DNA of 64,000 bases from Undibacterium sp. (GCA_030645915.1 JAUSNO010000030.1:62001-126000), one strand, 5' to 3'; shown: positions 40,250-50,074, counted from the stretch's first letter. Translations and numbers: made by a program. The notes: generated by a model from the letters alone, not told the origin.

Positions 40250-40612
40250 AAAAAGGGCAACTTCGTCCAGAACAAAATAGCAAGTGATATGTCTTATATA
40301 AGATATAAGATATTAATTGACACATCTTTCAAGTCAACCTAAAATTCCACAATATTTATTCACTATCTGCGTTATCAAACACTATAGTGACAACAAAATT
40401 AAAGTAAAGTTAAAAGGCAATTTTTCTTAGCGCAAACAAATCCAGATCAAGAACCGCTTCCATATGTTCGTTTTTGCTAATTGAAATTGACTGACTTGAC
40501 CTGTTTTCATCGGTATCATAATAAGTTTACCCGCTTCGTTATTCAAAGCGTCACGCTTGAATCTCAGAAGTAAAGATTGAATATCATTTTCACACCACCT
40601 CGGAGATGCATC
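40250..40612. promoter_or_regulatory. GntR-mdh divergent region with candidate operators
   Basis: 363 nt without a supported gene. TGTC-N25-GACA (40290-40322) encloses the perfect palindrome CTTATATAAG (40293-40302) and a near copy, AGATATAAGATA; it is a plausible GntR/HutC operator. A second perfect palindrome, CACTATAGTG, lies at 40380-40389. CGGAG at 40601-40605 is the mdh ribosome-binding site. A 77-codon minus-strand frame at 40427-40660 overlaps the mdh start and is not believed. Confidence 0.5.
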
Positions 40613-41602
40613 ATGGCGAAGTCCCCTATGCGCGTAGCAATCACAGGCGCAGCTGGCCAAATCGGCTATTCCCTACTATTCCGTATTGCCAATGGCGATA
40701 TGTTAGGCAAAGATCAACCAGTGATTTTGCAGTTGCTGGAAATTCCTGACGAAAAAGCGCAAAAGGCGCTAAAAGGCGTCATGATGGAAATCGATGATTG
40801 CGCATTTCCTTTGTTGGTCGGCATGACAGCTCATAGTGACCCGATGACTGCGTTCAAAGACATTGACGTCGCGTTATTGGTCGGCGCTCGTCCACGTGGC
40901 CCAGGAATGGAACGCAAAGATTTGCTAGAAGCCAATGCACAGATCTTTACCGTGCAAGGAAAAGCCTTGGATGCGGTAGCATCGCGCAATGTCAAAATAT
41001 TGGTTGTTGGCAATCCAGCCAATACCAATGCTTACATAGCAATGAAATCAGCACCAAGTTTGCCAGCTAAAAACTTTACTGCGATGTTGCGTTTAGATCA
41101 CAATCGCGCTTTGTCGCAAGTTGCTGCAAAAATCGGAAAACCTGTCACTGCAATCGAAAAACTATGTGTCTGGGGCAATCACTCTCCGACAATGTATGCC
41201 GATTACCGTTTCGCTACAGCAGATGGTCAAGCGGTCAAAGATCTGATCAATGATCAAGTGTGGAATAAAGACGTATTTTTGCCAACAGTCGGCAAGCGTG
41301 GCGCGGCAATTATTGAGGCACGTGGTTTGTCATCCGCAGCGTCTGCTGCAAATGCAGCGATTGACCATGTACGTGATTGGGTACTGGGCACAAATGGCAA
41401 ATGGACGACGATGGGAATTCCTTCCGATGGTTCTTATGGTATTCCGGAAGGAACGATGTTCGGCTTCCCGGTCACTACTGCGGACGGTGAGTACACTATC
41501 GTTCAAGGCTTGGAAATTGATGAATTTTCCCGTGAACGCATCAACATTACGCTTAAAGAGCTGCAAGAAGAGCGCGATGGCGTAAAGCATTTGGTTGGCT
41601 AA
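40613..41602 (+). CDS. mdh: Malate dehydrogenase
   Basis: 329 residues from the ATG at 40613, chosen by the CGGAG site and the conserved start [23 protein letters not shown]-binding GAAGQIGY, substrate Arg in [37 protein letters not shown] and the catalytic His in WGNHSPTMY mark the dimeric cytosolic-type MDH common in betaproteobacteria. It oxidises malate to oxaloacetate. It ends in a clear terminator, separating it from the lyase gene. Confidence 0.98.
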   Translation: MAKSPMRVAITGAAGQIGYSLLFRIANGDMLGKDQPVILQLLEIPDEKAQKALKGVMMEIDDCAFPLLVGMTAHSDPMTAFKDIDVALLVGARPRGPGMERKDLLEANAQIFTVQGKALDAVASRNVKILVVGNPANTNAYIAMKSAPSLPAKNFTAMLRLDHNRALSQVAAKIGKPVTAIEKLCVWGNHSPTMYADYRFATADGQAVKDLINDQVWNKDVFLPTVGKRGAAIIEARGLSSAASAANAAIDHVRDWVLGTNGKWTTMGIPSDGSYGIPEGTMFGFPVTTADGEYTIVQGLEIDEFSRERINITLKELQEERDGVKHLVG

Positions 41603-41612
41603 TAACACCAAC

Positions 41613-41655
41613 AACAGGTTTGATGCATCAACACATCAAACCTGTTTTCATTTTT
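41613..41655 (+). terminator. Intrinsic terminator after mdh
   Basis: A perfect 13-bp stem (AACAGGTTTGATG / CATCAAACCTGTT) with an 8-nt loop, followed by TTTTCATTTTT. Confidence 0.85.
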
Positions 41656-41683
41656 GCCAATTTCATCTTAAACATCACCACTG

Positions 41684-42655
41684 ATGCATCCTTCCCAAGT
41701 ATTATTTCAAGATCAGATATCACCGGTTTTTCTTCCGGTTTGTGACCATTACGCTGGTTCTGAAAAACTCATGCATAAGTCAATGGCACTCCAAAACGAA
41801 CTGGGGGCTATTTTTGATATTACATTCGACTGCGAAGATGGTGCTGCTGCTGGAAGCGAAGCTGCGCATGCAAACCTTGTGGGAAAACTGCTGGCGTCAG
41901 AAGAAAATCGCCTGCAACGTATCGGCGCCCGAATTCACGACATTCACAGCGATTTTTTTGAGCAAGATATTGAAATAATTTTAAGTGCCGCCGCAAGCAA
42001 ACTCTCTTATCTAGTCATACCCAAGGTCGATAGTGCCGAGCAAATTAGTGCCGCGATAGAACATATTAATGTAGTTGCCAAGAAATACGGTCGTGAACAG
42101 CTTCCTGTTCATGTATTAATCGAGACGCATAACGCGCTGGCAAATGTTGACCAAATCGCTGCACTTCCTCAAGTTGAATGCCTGTCTTTTGGCGTAATGG
42201 ATTTTGTATCCTCGCATTATGGCGCGATACCATCCAACGCAATGCGATCACCCGGACAATTTTCTCATCCGCTGGTCATGCGCGCAAAACTGGAAATTGC
42301 TGCCGCGTGTCATCGATATGGCAAAACGCCTTCGCACAATGTGACGACAGAAATCAAGGACACCGCCATCGTTGCTGGAGATGCGACTCGTGCGATACTG
42401 GAGTGTGGCTACACAAGGATGTGGAGCATTCACCCAGATCAGATCAAACCGATTGTGAAGGCGATGTCTCCACGAAGTTCTGAAATTAATGAAGCGGTCA
42501 CGATTTTAAGCACGGCGCAGCAGGAACAATGGGGCCCTATCCAAGTCAATGGACGATTGCATGACAGAGCCAGTTATCGTTATTATTGGATGCTGCTTAA
42601 AAAAGCACAAATGAGTCAAGTAACCTTGCCAGAAAACGCACAAAATTTTTTATAG
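41684..42655 (+). CDS. HpcH/HpaI aldolase / CitE-like CoA-ester lyase
   Basis: 323 residues of the CitE/malyl-CoA lyase superfamily. FDCEDGAAAGSEA carries the metal-ligand acidic cluster, VLIETHNALANVDQIA a second Glu, and WSIHPDQIKPI the C-terminal signature. The family cleaves citryl-CoA, malyl-CoA or citramalyl-CoA with Mg2+. Located between mdh and acnA on the same strand, it probably acts on a C4-C6 acid near the TCA/2-methylcitrate or glyoxylate steps; the exact substrate is open. It is longer than many stand-alone CitE proteins (about 290), mainly at the C-terminus. Confidence 0.85.
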   Translation: MHPSQVLFQDQISPVFLPVCDHYAGSEKLMHKSMALQNELGAIFDITFDCEDGAAAGSEAAHANLVGKLLASEENRLQRIGARIHDIHSDFFEQDIEIILSAAASKLSYLVIPKVDSAEQISAAIEHINVVAKKYGREQLPVHVLIETHNALANVDQIAALPQVECLSFGVMDFVSSHYGAIPSNAMRSPGQFSHPLVMRAKLEIAAACHRYGKTPSHNVTTEIKDTAIVAGDATRAILECGYTRMWSIHPDQIKPIVKAMSPRSSEINEAVTILSTAQQEQWGPIQVNGRLHDRASYRYYWMLLKKAQMSQVTLPENAQNFL

Positions 42656-42695
42656 TACTTGGCGGGTAAAAACACCGCGCCACATGGAGAATAAA

Positions 42696-43181
42696 ATGAA
42701 AAAAATTATTAAAATAATCAGCTTAGTCACACTAATGTCTGGTATTTTCGGCCTGCCATTGCTTGTACACGCAAGCACGACTGTCAGTAAAACAAAATCT
42801 ACGGCAAAAACAAACAAAGTTGCACCAGCCGCCCAGGTTATTGATGAAGATGATGCAGAACCAAACGTTAAGCAAAGTAAAAATTTCGATTACAAATGTG
42901 AGCTGGGTAACTCCCTGACTATGTATACCAATGCTGAAGATAATCAGCACGTGGCGATGCGATGGAAAAATCGGATTTATAGAATGACTAGAATCGAAAC
43001 TTCGACCGGGGCAAATAGGTTTGAGAATCGCAAGGCGGGTTTCATTTTTATCGGCATTCCTGCTAAAGGCTTACTACTTGACTCTCATAAAGGCAAGCAA
43101 CTTGCCAATGAATGCAAGACAACAGAACCAGTCTTGGCAGAAGCCGAGACACTAATTGATCCGCTAACACTCACAAAATAA
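42696..43181 (+). CDS. Small exported protein of unknown function
   Basis: About 161 residues from the ATG at 42696 (GGAG upstream; a second ATG 12 nt earlier overlaps this site). Signal peptide about 1-28 (KKIIKIISLVTLMSGIFGLP, ending HASTT), a Thr/Lys/Ser linker, then a compact domain about 60-160 with two Cys (YKCELGNSL, NECKTTEP) and NRIYRMTRIETSTGANRFENR. This pattern resembles conserved betaproteobacterial periplasmic proteins without an assigned role. It lies between the CitE-like gene and acnA; 173 nt separates it from acnA. Confidence 0.75.
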   Translation: MKKIIKIISLVTLMSGIFGLPLLVHASTTVSKTKSTAKTNKVAPAAQVIDEDDAEPNVKQSKNFDYKCELGNSLTMYTNAEDNQHVAMRWKNRIYRMTRIETSTGANRFENRKAGFIFIGIPAKGLLLDSHKGKQLANECKTTEPVLAEAETLIDPLTLTK

Positions 43182-43354
43182 TCGACTATTTGGATTCCAT
43201 TAATTTGGTCCAAACGGAGTTTATAAATATAAATATTTTTCAGGATAAGAAACTTTCTGCAATGTGAAGCATCGCGAATGATCTAAAACTGAAATAATAG
43301 TAAGCATGTTTTTTGACCATTGATTTTCATTGATTTTGTATATAAGGAACCGCC

Positions 43355-46090
43355 ATGAGCCAAGTTGCGTATAAAGATGCATTCAAAACCCTGAAAGATT
43401 TTAAGATTTCAGATACTAAGAAAGGCAAATTCTTCTCCTTGCCTGCGTTAGAAAAAAATCTGGGCGTCAATCTTTCGCGTCTTCCAGTATCTGTTCGTAT
43501 CGTTCTTGAATCCGTGTTGCGTAACTGCGACGGTAAAAAGGTAACGGCAGAACACGTTAAACAACTGGCTAACTGGGGCGCAACGGCAAACCGCGTGGAC
43601 GAAATTCCTTTCGTCGTGTCACGCGTAGTTCTGCAAGATTTTACTGGCGTTCCTCTTCTGGCAGATTTGGCAGCGATGCGTAACGTCGCAGCTAAATTCG
43701 GCAAAAATCCAAAAAATATTGAGCCTCTGGTTCCTGTTGATCTGGTTGTTGATCACTCGGTACAAATCGATCATTTCCGCGAAAAGAAAGCGCTTGATCT
43801 GAACATGAAGCTGGAATTCTCTCGCAATAACGAGCGTTATCAGTTCATGAAATGGGGCATGCAAGCCTTTGATACTTTCGGCGTAGTTCCTCCGGGCTTC
43901 GGTATCGTGCATCAAGTTAACCTTGAATATCTGGCGCGCGGTGTGCACAAGGCACAAGACGCCAAGAAAAATGATGTTTATTATCCAGACACTTTGGTTG
44001 GCACGGATTCACACACGACCATGATCAACGGTATCGGCGTGGTCGGCTGGGGCGTGGGCGGAATTGAAGCAGAAGCGGGCATGCTCGGTCAACCAGTCTA
44101 CTTTCTGACACCTGACGTAGTTGGTGTAAATCTGACCAACGCATTGCGCGAAGGTTGCACCGCCACTGATCTGGTCCTGACAATTACTGAAATGCTGCGT
44201 AAAGCTAAAGTTGTCGGCAAGTTTGTTGAATTTTTCGGTGAAGGTACACGCTCACTGTCACTGACAGACCGCGCAACTATCGCCAACATGGCACCAGAAT
44301 ACGGCGCAACCATGGGTTTCTTCCCTGTCGATGAAGTCACTATTGACTACTTCAAAGGAACTGGACGTACCAAAGCAGAAATCGCTGCATTTGAAGGCTA
44401 TTTCAAAGCGCAGAAAATGTTCGGCATTCCTAAACAAGGTGATATCGACTACACCAACGAACTGTCTTTGGATTTGTCTACTGTTGCACCGTCCCTTGCG
44501 GGTCCTAAGCGCCCACAAGATCGTATCGAGATCGGCAACGTCAGATCCACTTTTGCCGATCTGTTCAGCAAGCCAGTTTCTGACAATGGTTTTAACAAAA
44601 AAGCGGAAGATCTGGATGCGGTTTACACCAATGCAGACGGCGTCAAAGTTAAAAATGGCGATATTCTGATTGCAGCGATCACTTCTTGCACCAACACCTC
44701 CAATCCTAGCGTTTTACTGGCTGCTGGTTTACTGGCTAAGAAAGCAGTTGAGGCAGGCTTGAAAGTTGCACCGCACATCAAAACATCCCTGGCTCCTGGC
44801 TCACGTGTAGTCACCAAGTATCTGGAAGCCGCTGGTCTATTGCCATATCTCGAAAAACTTGGCTTTGGCGTGACTGCCTACGGTTGCACTACGTGTATCG
44901 GTAACGCCGGTGATCTGACTCCTGCGATGAACGAGACGATTGCTGCCAACGACATCGTAGCGTCTGCGATCTTGTCAGGTAACCGCAACTTTGAGGCGCG
45001 GATTCATCCGAACATTCGCTCCAACTTCCTGGCCTCCCCTCCGTTGGTCGTGGCTTACGCCATCGCCGGCAATATGACTAAAGACTTGATGACAGAGCCA
45101 GTCGGTCGCGCTAAGGGCAAAGACATCTTCCTAGGTGACATCTGGCCAACTAGTGCAGAAATCAACAAGTTGATGAAGTTTGCGATGAACTCCAAAACGT
45201 TCAAAGACAATTATGCGGACGTTAAAGGTGCACCAGGCAAACTATGGGAAGGCATCAAAGGCGTGGCGGAAGGCGAAGTCTACAACTGGCCAACCTCCAC
45301 TTACATCGCCGAACCGCCATTCTTTGCTGACTTTACGATGGAACCAAAAGCTGCCGCCAAAGGCATCAGCGGTGCGCGCGCACTGGGTGTCTTCGGTGAC
45401 TCCATCACAACAGATCACATCTCACCTGCTGGCTCCATCAAAGAATCTAGCCCTGCTGGTAAATGGCTGAAAGAAAACGGCGTATTGAAAGCTGATTTCA
45501 ATTCCTACGGTTCACGTCGCGGCAATCACGAAATCATGATGCGCGGCACTTTTGCCAACGTTCGTATTAAGAACCTGATGATCCCGTTGACAGCAGATGG
45601 CACGCGCGTTGAAGGTGGTGAAACACTGTTCCAACCATCTGGCGAACAGATGGCCATCTACGATGCAGCGATGAAATACGTTGATGCTGGCATACCAACC
45701 ATGATCTTCGGCGGCGAAGAATACGGTACAGGTTCTTCACGTGACTGGGCAGCTAAAGGTACGCAATTGCTGGGTGTCAAAGCTGTCATTGCCCGCTCGT
45801 TTGAACGTATCCACCGCTCGAATCTGGTCGGCATGGGCGTATTGCCACTGCAATTTATCGGTAACGATAGTGTTGATACTTTGGGCATTACAGGAAATGA
45901 AAGTTTCGACCTGAAAGGCATCGAAAACGACATCAAACCGCAACAGCAAGTGACGCTAGTCATTCATCGTGCTAACGGCGACAAGCAAGAAGTCAAAGTC
46001 TTGCTGCGTATTGATACACCAATAGAAGTTGATTACTACAAGCATGGCGGCATCTTGCCATTTGTATTGCGTCAACTATTAGCGGCTTAA
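43355..46090 (+). CDS. acnA: Aconitate hydratase A
   Basis: 911 residues of the AcnA/IRP1 type. [4Fe-4S] Cys ligands lie in [14 protein letters not shown] and [13 protein letters not shown]. The substrate and swivel-domain signatures are [57 protein letters not shown] and [16 protein letters not shown]. It isomerises citrate and isocitrate. AAGGAACCGCC before the ATG is the ribosome-binding site. A strong hairpin follows the stop. Confidence 0.98.
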   Translation: MSQVAYKDAFKTLKDFKISDTKKGKFFSLPALEKNLGVNLSRLPVSVRIVLESVLRNCDGKKVTAEHVKQLANWGATANRVDEIPFVVSRVVLQDFTGVPLLADLAAMRNVAAKFGKNPKNIEPLVPVDLVVDHSVQIDHFREKKALDLNMKLEFSRNNERYQFMKWGMQAFDTFGVVPPGFGIVHQVNLEYLARGVHKAQDAKKNDVYYPDTLVGTDSHTTMINGIGVVGWGVGGIEAEAGMLGQPVYFLTPDVVGVNLTNALREGCTATDLVLTITEMLRKAKVVGKFVEFFGEGTRSLSLTDRATIANMAPEYGATMGFFPVDEVTIDYFKGTGRTKAEIAAFEGYFKAQKMFGIPKQGDIDYTNELSLDLSTVAPSLAGPKRPQDRIEIGNVRSTFADLFSKPVSDNGFNKKAEDLDAVYTNADGVKVKNGDILIAAITSCTNTSNPSVLLAAGLLAKKAVEAGLKVAPHIKTSLAPGSRVVTKYLEAAGLLPYLEKLGFGVTAYGCTTCIGNAGDLTPAMNETIAANDIVASAILSGNRNFEARIHPNIRSNFLASPPLVVAYAIAGNMTKDLMTEPVGRAKGKDIFLGDIWPTSAEINKLMKFAMNSKTFKDNYADVKGAPGKLWEGIKGVAEGEVYNWPTSTYIAEPPFFADFTMEPKAAAKGISGARALGVFGDSITTDHISPAGSIKESSPAGKWLKENGVLKADFNSYGSRRGNHEIMMRGTFANVRIKNLMIPLTADGTRVEGGETLFQPSGEQMAIYDAAMKYVDAGIPTMIFGGEEYGTGSSRDWAAKGTQLLGVKAVIARSFERIHRSNLVGMGVLPLQFIGNDSVDTLGITGNESFDLKGIENDIKPQQQVTLVIHRANGDKQEVKVLLRIDTPIEVDYYKHGGILPFVLRQLLAA

Positions 46091-46145
46091 ATGACAGATA
46101 GAAAATAGGGTGATGATGTAGATCCTATTTTCGTCAAGCTTATTA

Positions 46146-46181
46146 AAAAAGGGGTGGATTTACTAAATCCATCCCTTTTTC
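46146..46181 (+). terminator. Intrinsic terminator after acnA
   Basis: A 16-bp stem (AAAAAGGGGTGGATTT / AAATCCATCCCTTTTT, one G-T wobble) with 3-nt loop ACT, then CTCTTT. Confidence 0.9.
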
Positions 46182-46304
46182 TCTTTGCATTGTCACTGCA
46201 AGGAAGCTGTAAGCCTTTTGGATCACCATGTATTCCATTCTGAATGCAGAACACAATTCTTCTGTTGTATAAAAAACTGTTTTTTAATCTTTAAGGAAAT
46301 GACC

Positions 46305-46502
46305 ATGTGGAAAATATTAGTTGCCTTCATTATCTTCGCGGGTGCTGCGCTGTTCTTCATTTTTAAAGCTGGCGACAAAATCGATATGCAGGGCGAAGCT
46401 GCCGGACACAATCCAACTGAAGTACATTCTAGCCAAGCAGAAACTCCGTCATCAACGCCTGCACCAACCGTTGATTCGGCAGCTAGCAGCGCAAGTAAAT
46501 AA
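46305..46502 (+). CDS. Small single-pass membrane protein
   Basis: 65 residues from the second ATG at 46305 (MWKILVAFIIFAGAALFFIF), because AAGGA lies 7 nt before it and only about 2 nt before the first ATG at 46299. One N-terminal TM helix (about 4-21), then a hydrophilic, Ser/Ala/Pro/Thr-rich tail of about 40 residues. It resembles small betaproteobacterial membrane proteins found beside acnA. Function unknown. Confidence 0.65.
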   Translation: MWKILVAFIIFAGAALFFIFKAGDKIDMQGEAAGHNPTEVHSSQAETPSSTPAPTVDSAASSASK

Positions 46503-46615
46503 GCCGAGAACCAAGGCAATTTGAGTGCATCCAATGGCGAGGATGCATTCGTTCAATCCGTCCCTGTGTTACGTGGCTAACTACAGTCATCACTTATAAC
46601 AATTCAAAATAGGGT

Positions 46616-46693
46616 GGCCTGTAACGCACTATCCATGTGCCTCTCCAGCCTATCTCGGCTGTAACCCGCATGAACAGTGCGTGTTGGCAGGCC
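46616..46693 (-). repeat. Dispersed palindromic element, copy 2 (inverted relative to copy 1)
   Basis: Reverse-complemented, this reads ACGCACTGTTCATGCGGG, then AGATAGGCTG, then CATGGATAGTGCGT, as in copy 1 at 26041-26124. GGCCTG..CAGGCC forms the outer stem pair. The rest of 46503-46780 (278 nt) holds no gene that I can support. Confidence 0.8.
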
Positions 46694-46780
46694 GTCTATT
46701 TAAAATTCCATAAACATTGGATTTGAACAAGCGTTTACAATACCGCTTCAGCTTCTGGCTTCCCTCTTTACTTCTTTTAT

Positions 46781-47683
46781 TTGCTTATTTTGCTAGTCCG
46801 CTTCCGCTCGCCCCTCCGTCTTTTACTTGCTAGCCTACTGCTGTCAATCATCGCTCTCGCCGCCCCTTCATGTGAGGCTGATGAGGCAGATGATTCCGCA
46901 ACAACACCAGCGCCTATCCGTTTTCTTATTTCGTTTGATGATGGCCCCAGTGGGGCCGATTATGCCAACCCTACCGCACAAGTACTGCGGACATTGGCAC
47001 AGAATGAGGTTCAAGCGGGTATCAAGGCTATTTTTTTCACCCAGACCAGAGCGATCAATGGTGGTGGCTCAATCAACGGCAAAGCATTGCTCAAGCGTGA
47101 ACACGATGAGGGGCATCTCCTGGCTTTTCATACAGCGACGCCTCGCCACTCGAATCATCGATACCTCACTGAAGAAGAGTTTGACCTATCTCTAAAAAAT
47201 GGCATTGCCGATATCACCGCGATCACAGGCACCGCGCCGAAGTTAGTACGACCACCATTCTGGAATTACGACGGCCGCACTTTAGCTGCCTATCACAAAT
47301 ACGGAATGCAACTTCTGCTCACCGATCTGAACGCCAATGACGGGAAAATTTGGGGCGTCAATTTCAGCCTGACCAAGCGGCGCAATATGCTCAAGCAGTT
47401 AACGACAATGCAAGCTCGCTGGCAGAGCGCAAGCCTGCCTGCCATTGATGGAGCGACACCTATCATCGTTACTTTTCATGATATCAACAACTACACAGCT
47501 CGCCATGTTGAAGAGTATTTGCTCATACTGTTGGAAGTAGCCCACGAATTGAACATGACCGTAGCAAGTAAAGCGTTTTACGATGACCGAGGAGAAATCG
47601 AACGTGCGGCTCTCGCCAAGACAATCCGCGATATGGAGGTCAAACCGCCTTTACCTGGATTTTGGAATTGGCTGTGGCAATAG
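46781..47683 (+). CDS. Polysaccharide deacetylase-family exported protein, TTG start likely
   Basis: About 300 residues with a signal peptide (RFRSPLRLLLASLLLSIIAL, ending near APSCEAD) and a NodB-type domain: ISFDDGPSG (catalytic/metal Asp pair), FHTATPRH (metal His), LVRPPFWNYDGR and late VTFHDINN (catalytic His). Family members remove N- or O-acetyl groups from chitin-like or peptidoglycan glycans. No in-frame ATG precedes the domain; TTG at 46781 or 46790 is the best start, without a clear ribosome-binding site, so the N-terminus is uncertain. A Cys near the signal end (PSCEAD) is not in a good lipobox. It is convergent with the pigment cluster. Confidence 0.8.
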   Translation: MLILLVRFRSPLRLLLASLLLSIIALAAPSCEADEADDSATTPAPIRFLISFDDGPSGADYANPTAQVLRTLAQNEVQAGIKAIFFTQTRAINGGGSINGKALLKREHDEGHLLAFHTATPRHSNHRYLTEEEFDLSLKNGIADITAITGTAPKLVRPPFWNYDGRTLAAYHKYGMQLLLTDLNANDGKIWGVNFSLTKRRNMLKQLTTMQARWQSASLPAIDGATPIIVTFHDINNYTARHVEEYLLILLEVAHELNMTVASKAFYDDRGEIERAALAKTIRDMEVKPPLPGFWNWLWQ

Positions 47684-47731
47684 GTCTCCAGCATGGACCA
47701 TAAAATTGCATCAGCCTTTATGATTTTTTGT

Positions 47732-48364
47732 CTATTCTGACGCATCAGATCGAATGATCTGCGGGATCGCAAGCAATGCGTGGGAGCTACACAATATGAT
47801 GGAGAGATCTGTCTGAGATAAGTCAATGCAACTGGCCTGCGTACTGATCTCATTCACAGAGTTTGCGTTAGATGCGAGCTTAAACTTGGCTTCCTTGGTA
47901 CTCCAGAGTAGATAGAACGCCTTTAATTGATCGTCACTATCTAGCTTGCCAAACCGGGCGAACTCATCCGGATCAAAAGCCTGCTCAGCGAGTGCGATCA
48001 AGTCCCTGGCTGGATTGATCACTTCTATATCAAGCCCTAACGCCGTGTCAAGACTGACTGCACAAGCCACCCATGATCCGCTGTGCGACAAGCTGAAATA
48101 AGGCGCTGCTCCGGACCAATTCAAACGCGGCGCATGATTACTTTGCCCGGTCAAGGAAATGCGTTCTGCAGGCAATTCCAGCAACTTTCCCAAGGCAATC
48201 CGCAGCAGAATACGTCCGATCAAAAACTGCCGTTGCCGCTGAGGTCTTAGAAAAGCGTCGTAACGCAGGCGCTCTTCGGCACTGAGCCAAAGGAACCCTC
48301 GTTGCAGCTCAATCTCGCCAACGATGCGACTGTCTACCAGCCACACCGTTGCTGCTGAAGTCAC
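47732..48364 (-). CDS. 4'-phosphopantetheinyl transferase (Sfp-type), GTG start
   Basis: About 210 residues from the GTG at 48364, which begins one base after the upstream gene stop; a longer ATG frame from 48463 would overlap that gene by about 100 nt. SLSHSGSWVACAV, LGLDIEVINPARD and LLWSTKEAKFKL are the three Sfp/AcpT motifs (CoA and Mg2+ binding, catalytic Glu/Lys). It converts apo-ACP to holo-ACP, required for polyene synthesis by the neighbouring ketosynthases. It is the last gene of the cluster. Confidence 0.9.
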   Translation of the reverse strand: MTSAATVWLVDSRIVGEIELQRGFLWLSAEERLRYDAFLRPQRQRQFLIGRILLRIALGKLLELPAERISLTGQSNHAPRLNWSGAAPYFSLSHSGSWVACAVSLDTALGLDIEVINPARDLIALAEQAFDPDEFARFGKLDSDDQLKAFYLLWSTKEAKFKLASNANSVNEISTQASCIDLSQTDLSIILCSSHALLAIPQIIRSDASE

Positions 48365-48365
48365 A

Positions 48366-48809
48366 TTACTTTTCAGCGATGGTAACAAAGTCAGCCTTGA
48401 AGGCGACACCTGCCATGATGGCGCCAACGTGGCATTCGAATTCGGTTTCACTTGAATTTTCAACGTGATTGTAATTGCTTACGATATTGATGACGGCATT
48501 TGCACCTAATTCCTTAGCGCGTTTTTGCAAAGAAAGCATGTCGGAAAGAAATACCCAATTGCAGGCTTTTTCATTGGATTTACCGAACGCATTTGTCTTT
48601 TGACTGGTCGTATCACTGCCAAGTTTTTTTAACACTTTGGGTGTGGCCTGCTTACCAAAATAAAACTTTACCGAATCGCCAAGTCGCGATTGCGCATCAT
48701 TCGCTGCCATCGCTGCATCAATTGGCATCATCAATTTATTGTCCGCCGCTTGCGCAGGCATCGCTAAAATTGCACCCATAGTTGCTATCATAGAAATTAC
48801 TTTTTTCAT
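48366..48809 (-). CDS. Secreted protein of unknown function in the polyene cluster
   Basis: 147 residues with a signal peptide (about 1-22, ending MPAQAAD). The mature part has two Cys (EKACNWVFLS, FECHVGAI) and a region SLQKRAKELGANAVINIVSNY that recalls the YbjQ/heavy-metal-binding-like fold seen in proteins wrongly labelled excinuclease subunit. It lies between the terminal ketosynthase and the phosphopantetheinyl transferase on the same strand, and its stop nearly touches the latter's start. A role in pigment handling in the envelope is possible but unsupported. Confidence 0.8.
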   Translation of the reverse strand: MKKVISMIATMGAILAMPAQAADNKLMMPIDAAMAANDAQSRLGDSVKFYFGKQATPKVLKKLGSDTTSQKTNAFGKSNEKACNWVFLSDMLSLQKRAKELGANAVINIVSNYNHVENSSETEFECHVGAIMAGVAFKADFVTIAEK

Positions 48810-48844
48810 CTTCTTTCCCTATAAAAACTACTTTACCCGCTCGA

Positions 48845-50074
48845 TTAGCGGTATCTCTTAAAAATAAGTGAGGTATTGATTCCACCAAAGGCAAAATTAT
48901 TCGACATCACGTACTCACATTGCAGTACCCTGCCCTCGCCCATGATGTAATCGAGTTCGGCACATTGCGCATCTACTTTTTCAAGATTGATGGTTGGCGC
49001 AAACCAGCCTTCGCGCATCATTTCTATACTGATCCACGCCTCCAGCGCGCCGCACGCACCCAGCGTGTGCCCCATATAACTTTTCAGTGAGCTGATCGGC
49101 ACGTGTTTGCCGAACACCTGGGCTGTGGCATGCGATTCGGCAATGTCGCCCTGCTGAGTACCAGTGCCGTGCGCATTGATATAGCCGATGTCGGATGCCT
49201 GCAAACCCGCATCTTCCAAGGCCAGCAGCATCGCCAGTTTCATGGTCTCGGCATTTGGCTGAGTGACGTGGCAGCCATCGCTATTAGTGCCAAAACCAAC
49301 CAGCTCGGCATGAATGGTCGCGTTACGCGTCAGGGCATGCTCCATGTCTTCCAGAATCAGGCAACCTGCGCCCTCACCGATGACCAGACCATCACGCCCG
49401 GCATCGAATGGTCTGGGCGTAGTGCCAGGCGCATCATTTTTCACACTGGTCGCAAACAAGGTGTCAAACACGGCCGCTTCGGTCGCACACAATTCTTCGG
49501 CACCACCGGCAATCATGGCTTTTTGTTTGCCTGTCTTGATCGCTTCATAGGCGTAACCTATGCCCTGACTACCCGAAGTGCAGGCACTTGATGTCGTGAT
49601 TACCCTGCCCGTCACACCAAAGAAGACACCAATATTCACCGGAGCCGTGTGTGCCATCATCTTGATATAGGTGGTGGCATTAATACCTTTGGTGGTGCGC
49701 TCTTCCATCATGCGGCCAAAATCGCCGATAGCGCTTGGGGTGCCCGCCGACGAGCCAAAAGAGACGCCCATTTGGCCGCTCTTGACGAATGGATCATCGA
49801 GTAAACCCGCATGGATCAGCGCCAACTCGCTGGCACGCGTCGCCATCAGCGCAATCCGTCCCATGCTGCGCATGGTTTTACGGTTAAATTTATCAGACAA
49901 CTCGAACGGCGCAGCTGGTGCACCAAGCTGAGTATTCAAGCCCTCATAGTCGGCCCATTCCGGCATACGTGTCACCGCATTTTTATATTCGCCGAGACGC
50001 GTACGTATGGTGCTCCAATCGTTGCCAACCGGGCTGATGCCGGCCATGCCGGTCACGACGACGCGATGTTTCAT
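48845..50074 (-). CDS. Beta-ketoacyl-ACP synthase (FabF-like; ApeR-position)
   Basis: About 409 residues from the ATG at 50074 (MKHRVVVTGMAGISPVG; GGAATAAG upstream). Thiolase-fold KS with the full triad: Cys165 in SSACTSG, His in NAHGTGTQQGD and His in SLKSYMGHTLGACGA. It condenses malonyl-ACP with the growing chain, or, by analogy to the E. coli aryl-polyene cluster, starts or supports chain elongation. The KS-DH-KR-KS gene order 52492 to 48845 matches that cluster. Confidence 0.93.
   Translation of the reverse strand: MKHRVVVTGMAGISPVGNDWSTIRTRLGEYKNAVTRMPEWADYEGLNTQLGAPAAPFELSDKFNRKTMRSMGRIALMATRASELALIHAGLLDDPFVKSGQMGVSFGSSAGTPSAIGDFGRMMEERTTKGINATTYIKMMAHTAPVNIGVFFGVTGRVITTSSACTSGSQGIGYAYEAIKTGKQKAMIAGGAEELCATEAAVFDTLFATSVKNDAPGTTPRPFDAGRDGLVIGEGAGCLILEDMEHALTRNATIHAELVGFGTNSDGCHVTQPNAETMKLAMLLALEDAGLQASDIGYINAHGTGTQQGDIAESHATAQVFGKHVPISSLKSYMGHTLGACGALEAWISIEMMREGWFAPTINLEKVDAQCAELDYIMGEGRVLQCEYVMSNNFAFGGINTSLIFKRYR

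Noticed and set aside
40427-40660. 77-codon minus-strand frame upstream of mdh
   Set aside because: It overlaps the mdh start codon and ribosome-binding site, has no recognisable motif, and its Cys/Arg-rich content looks random.
47732-48463. Longer phosphopantetheinyl transferase starting at ATG 48463
   Set aside because: It would overlap the secreted-protein gene by about 100 nt in another frame; GTG 48364 starts one base after its stop and gives the usual family length.
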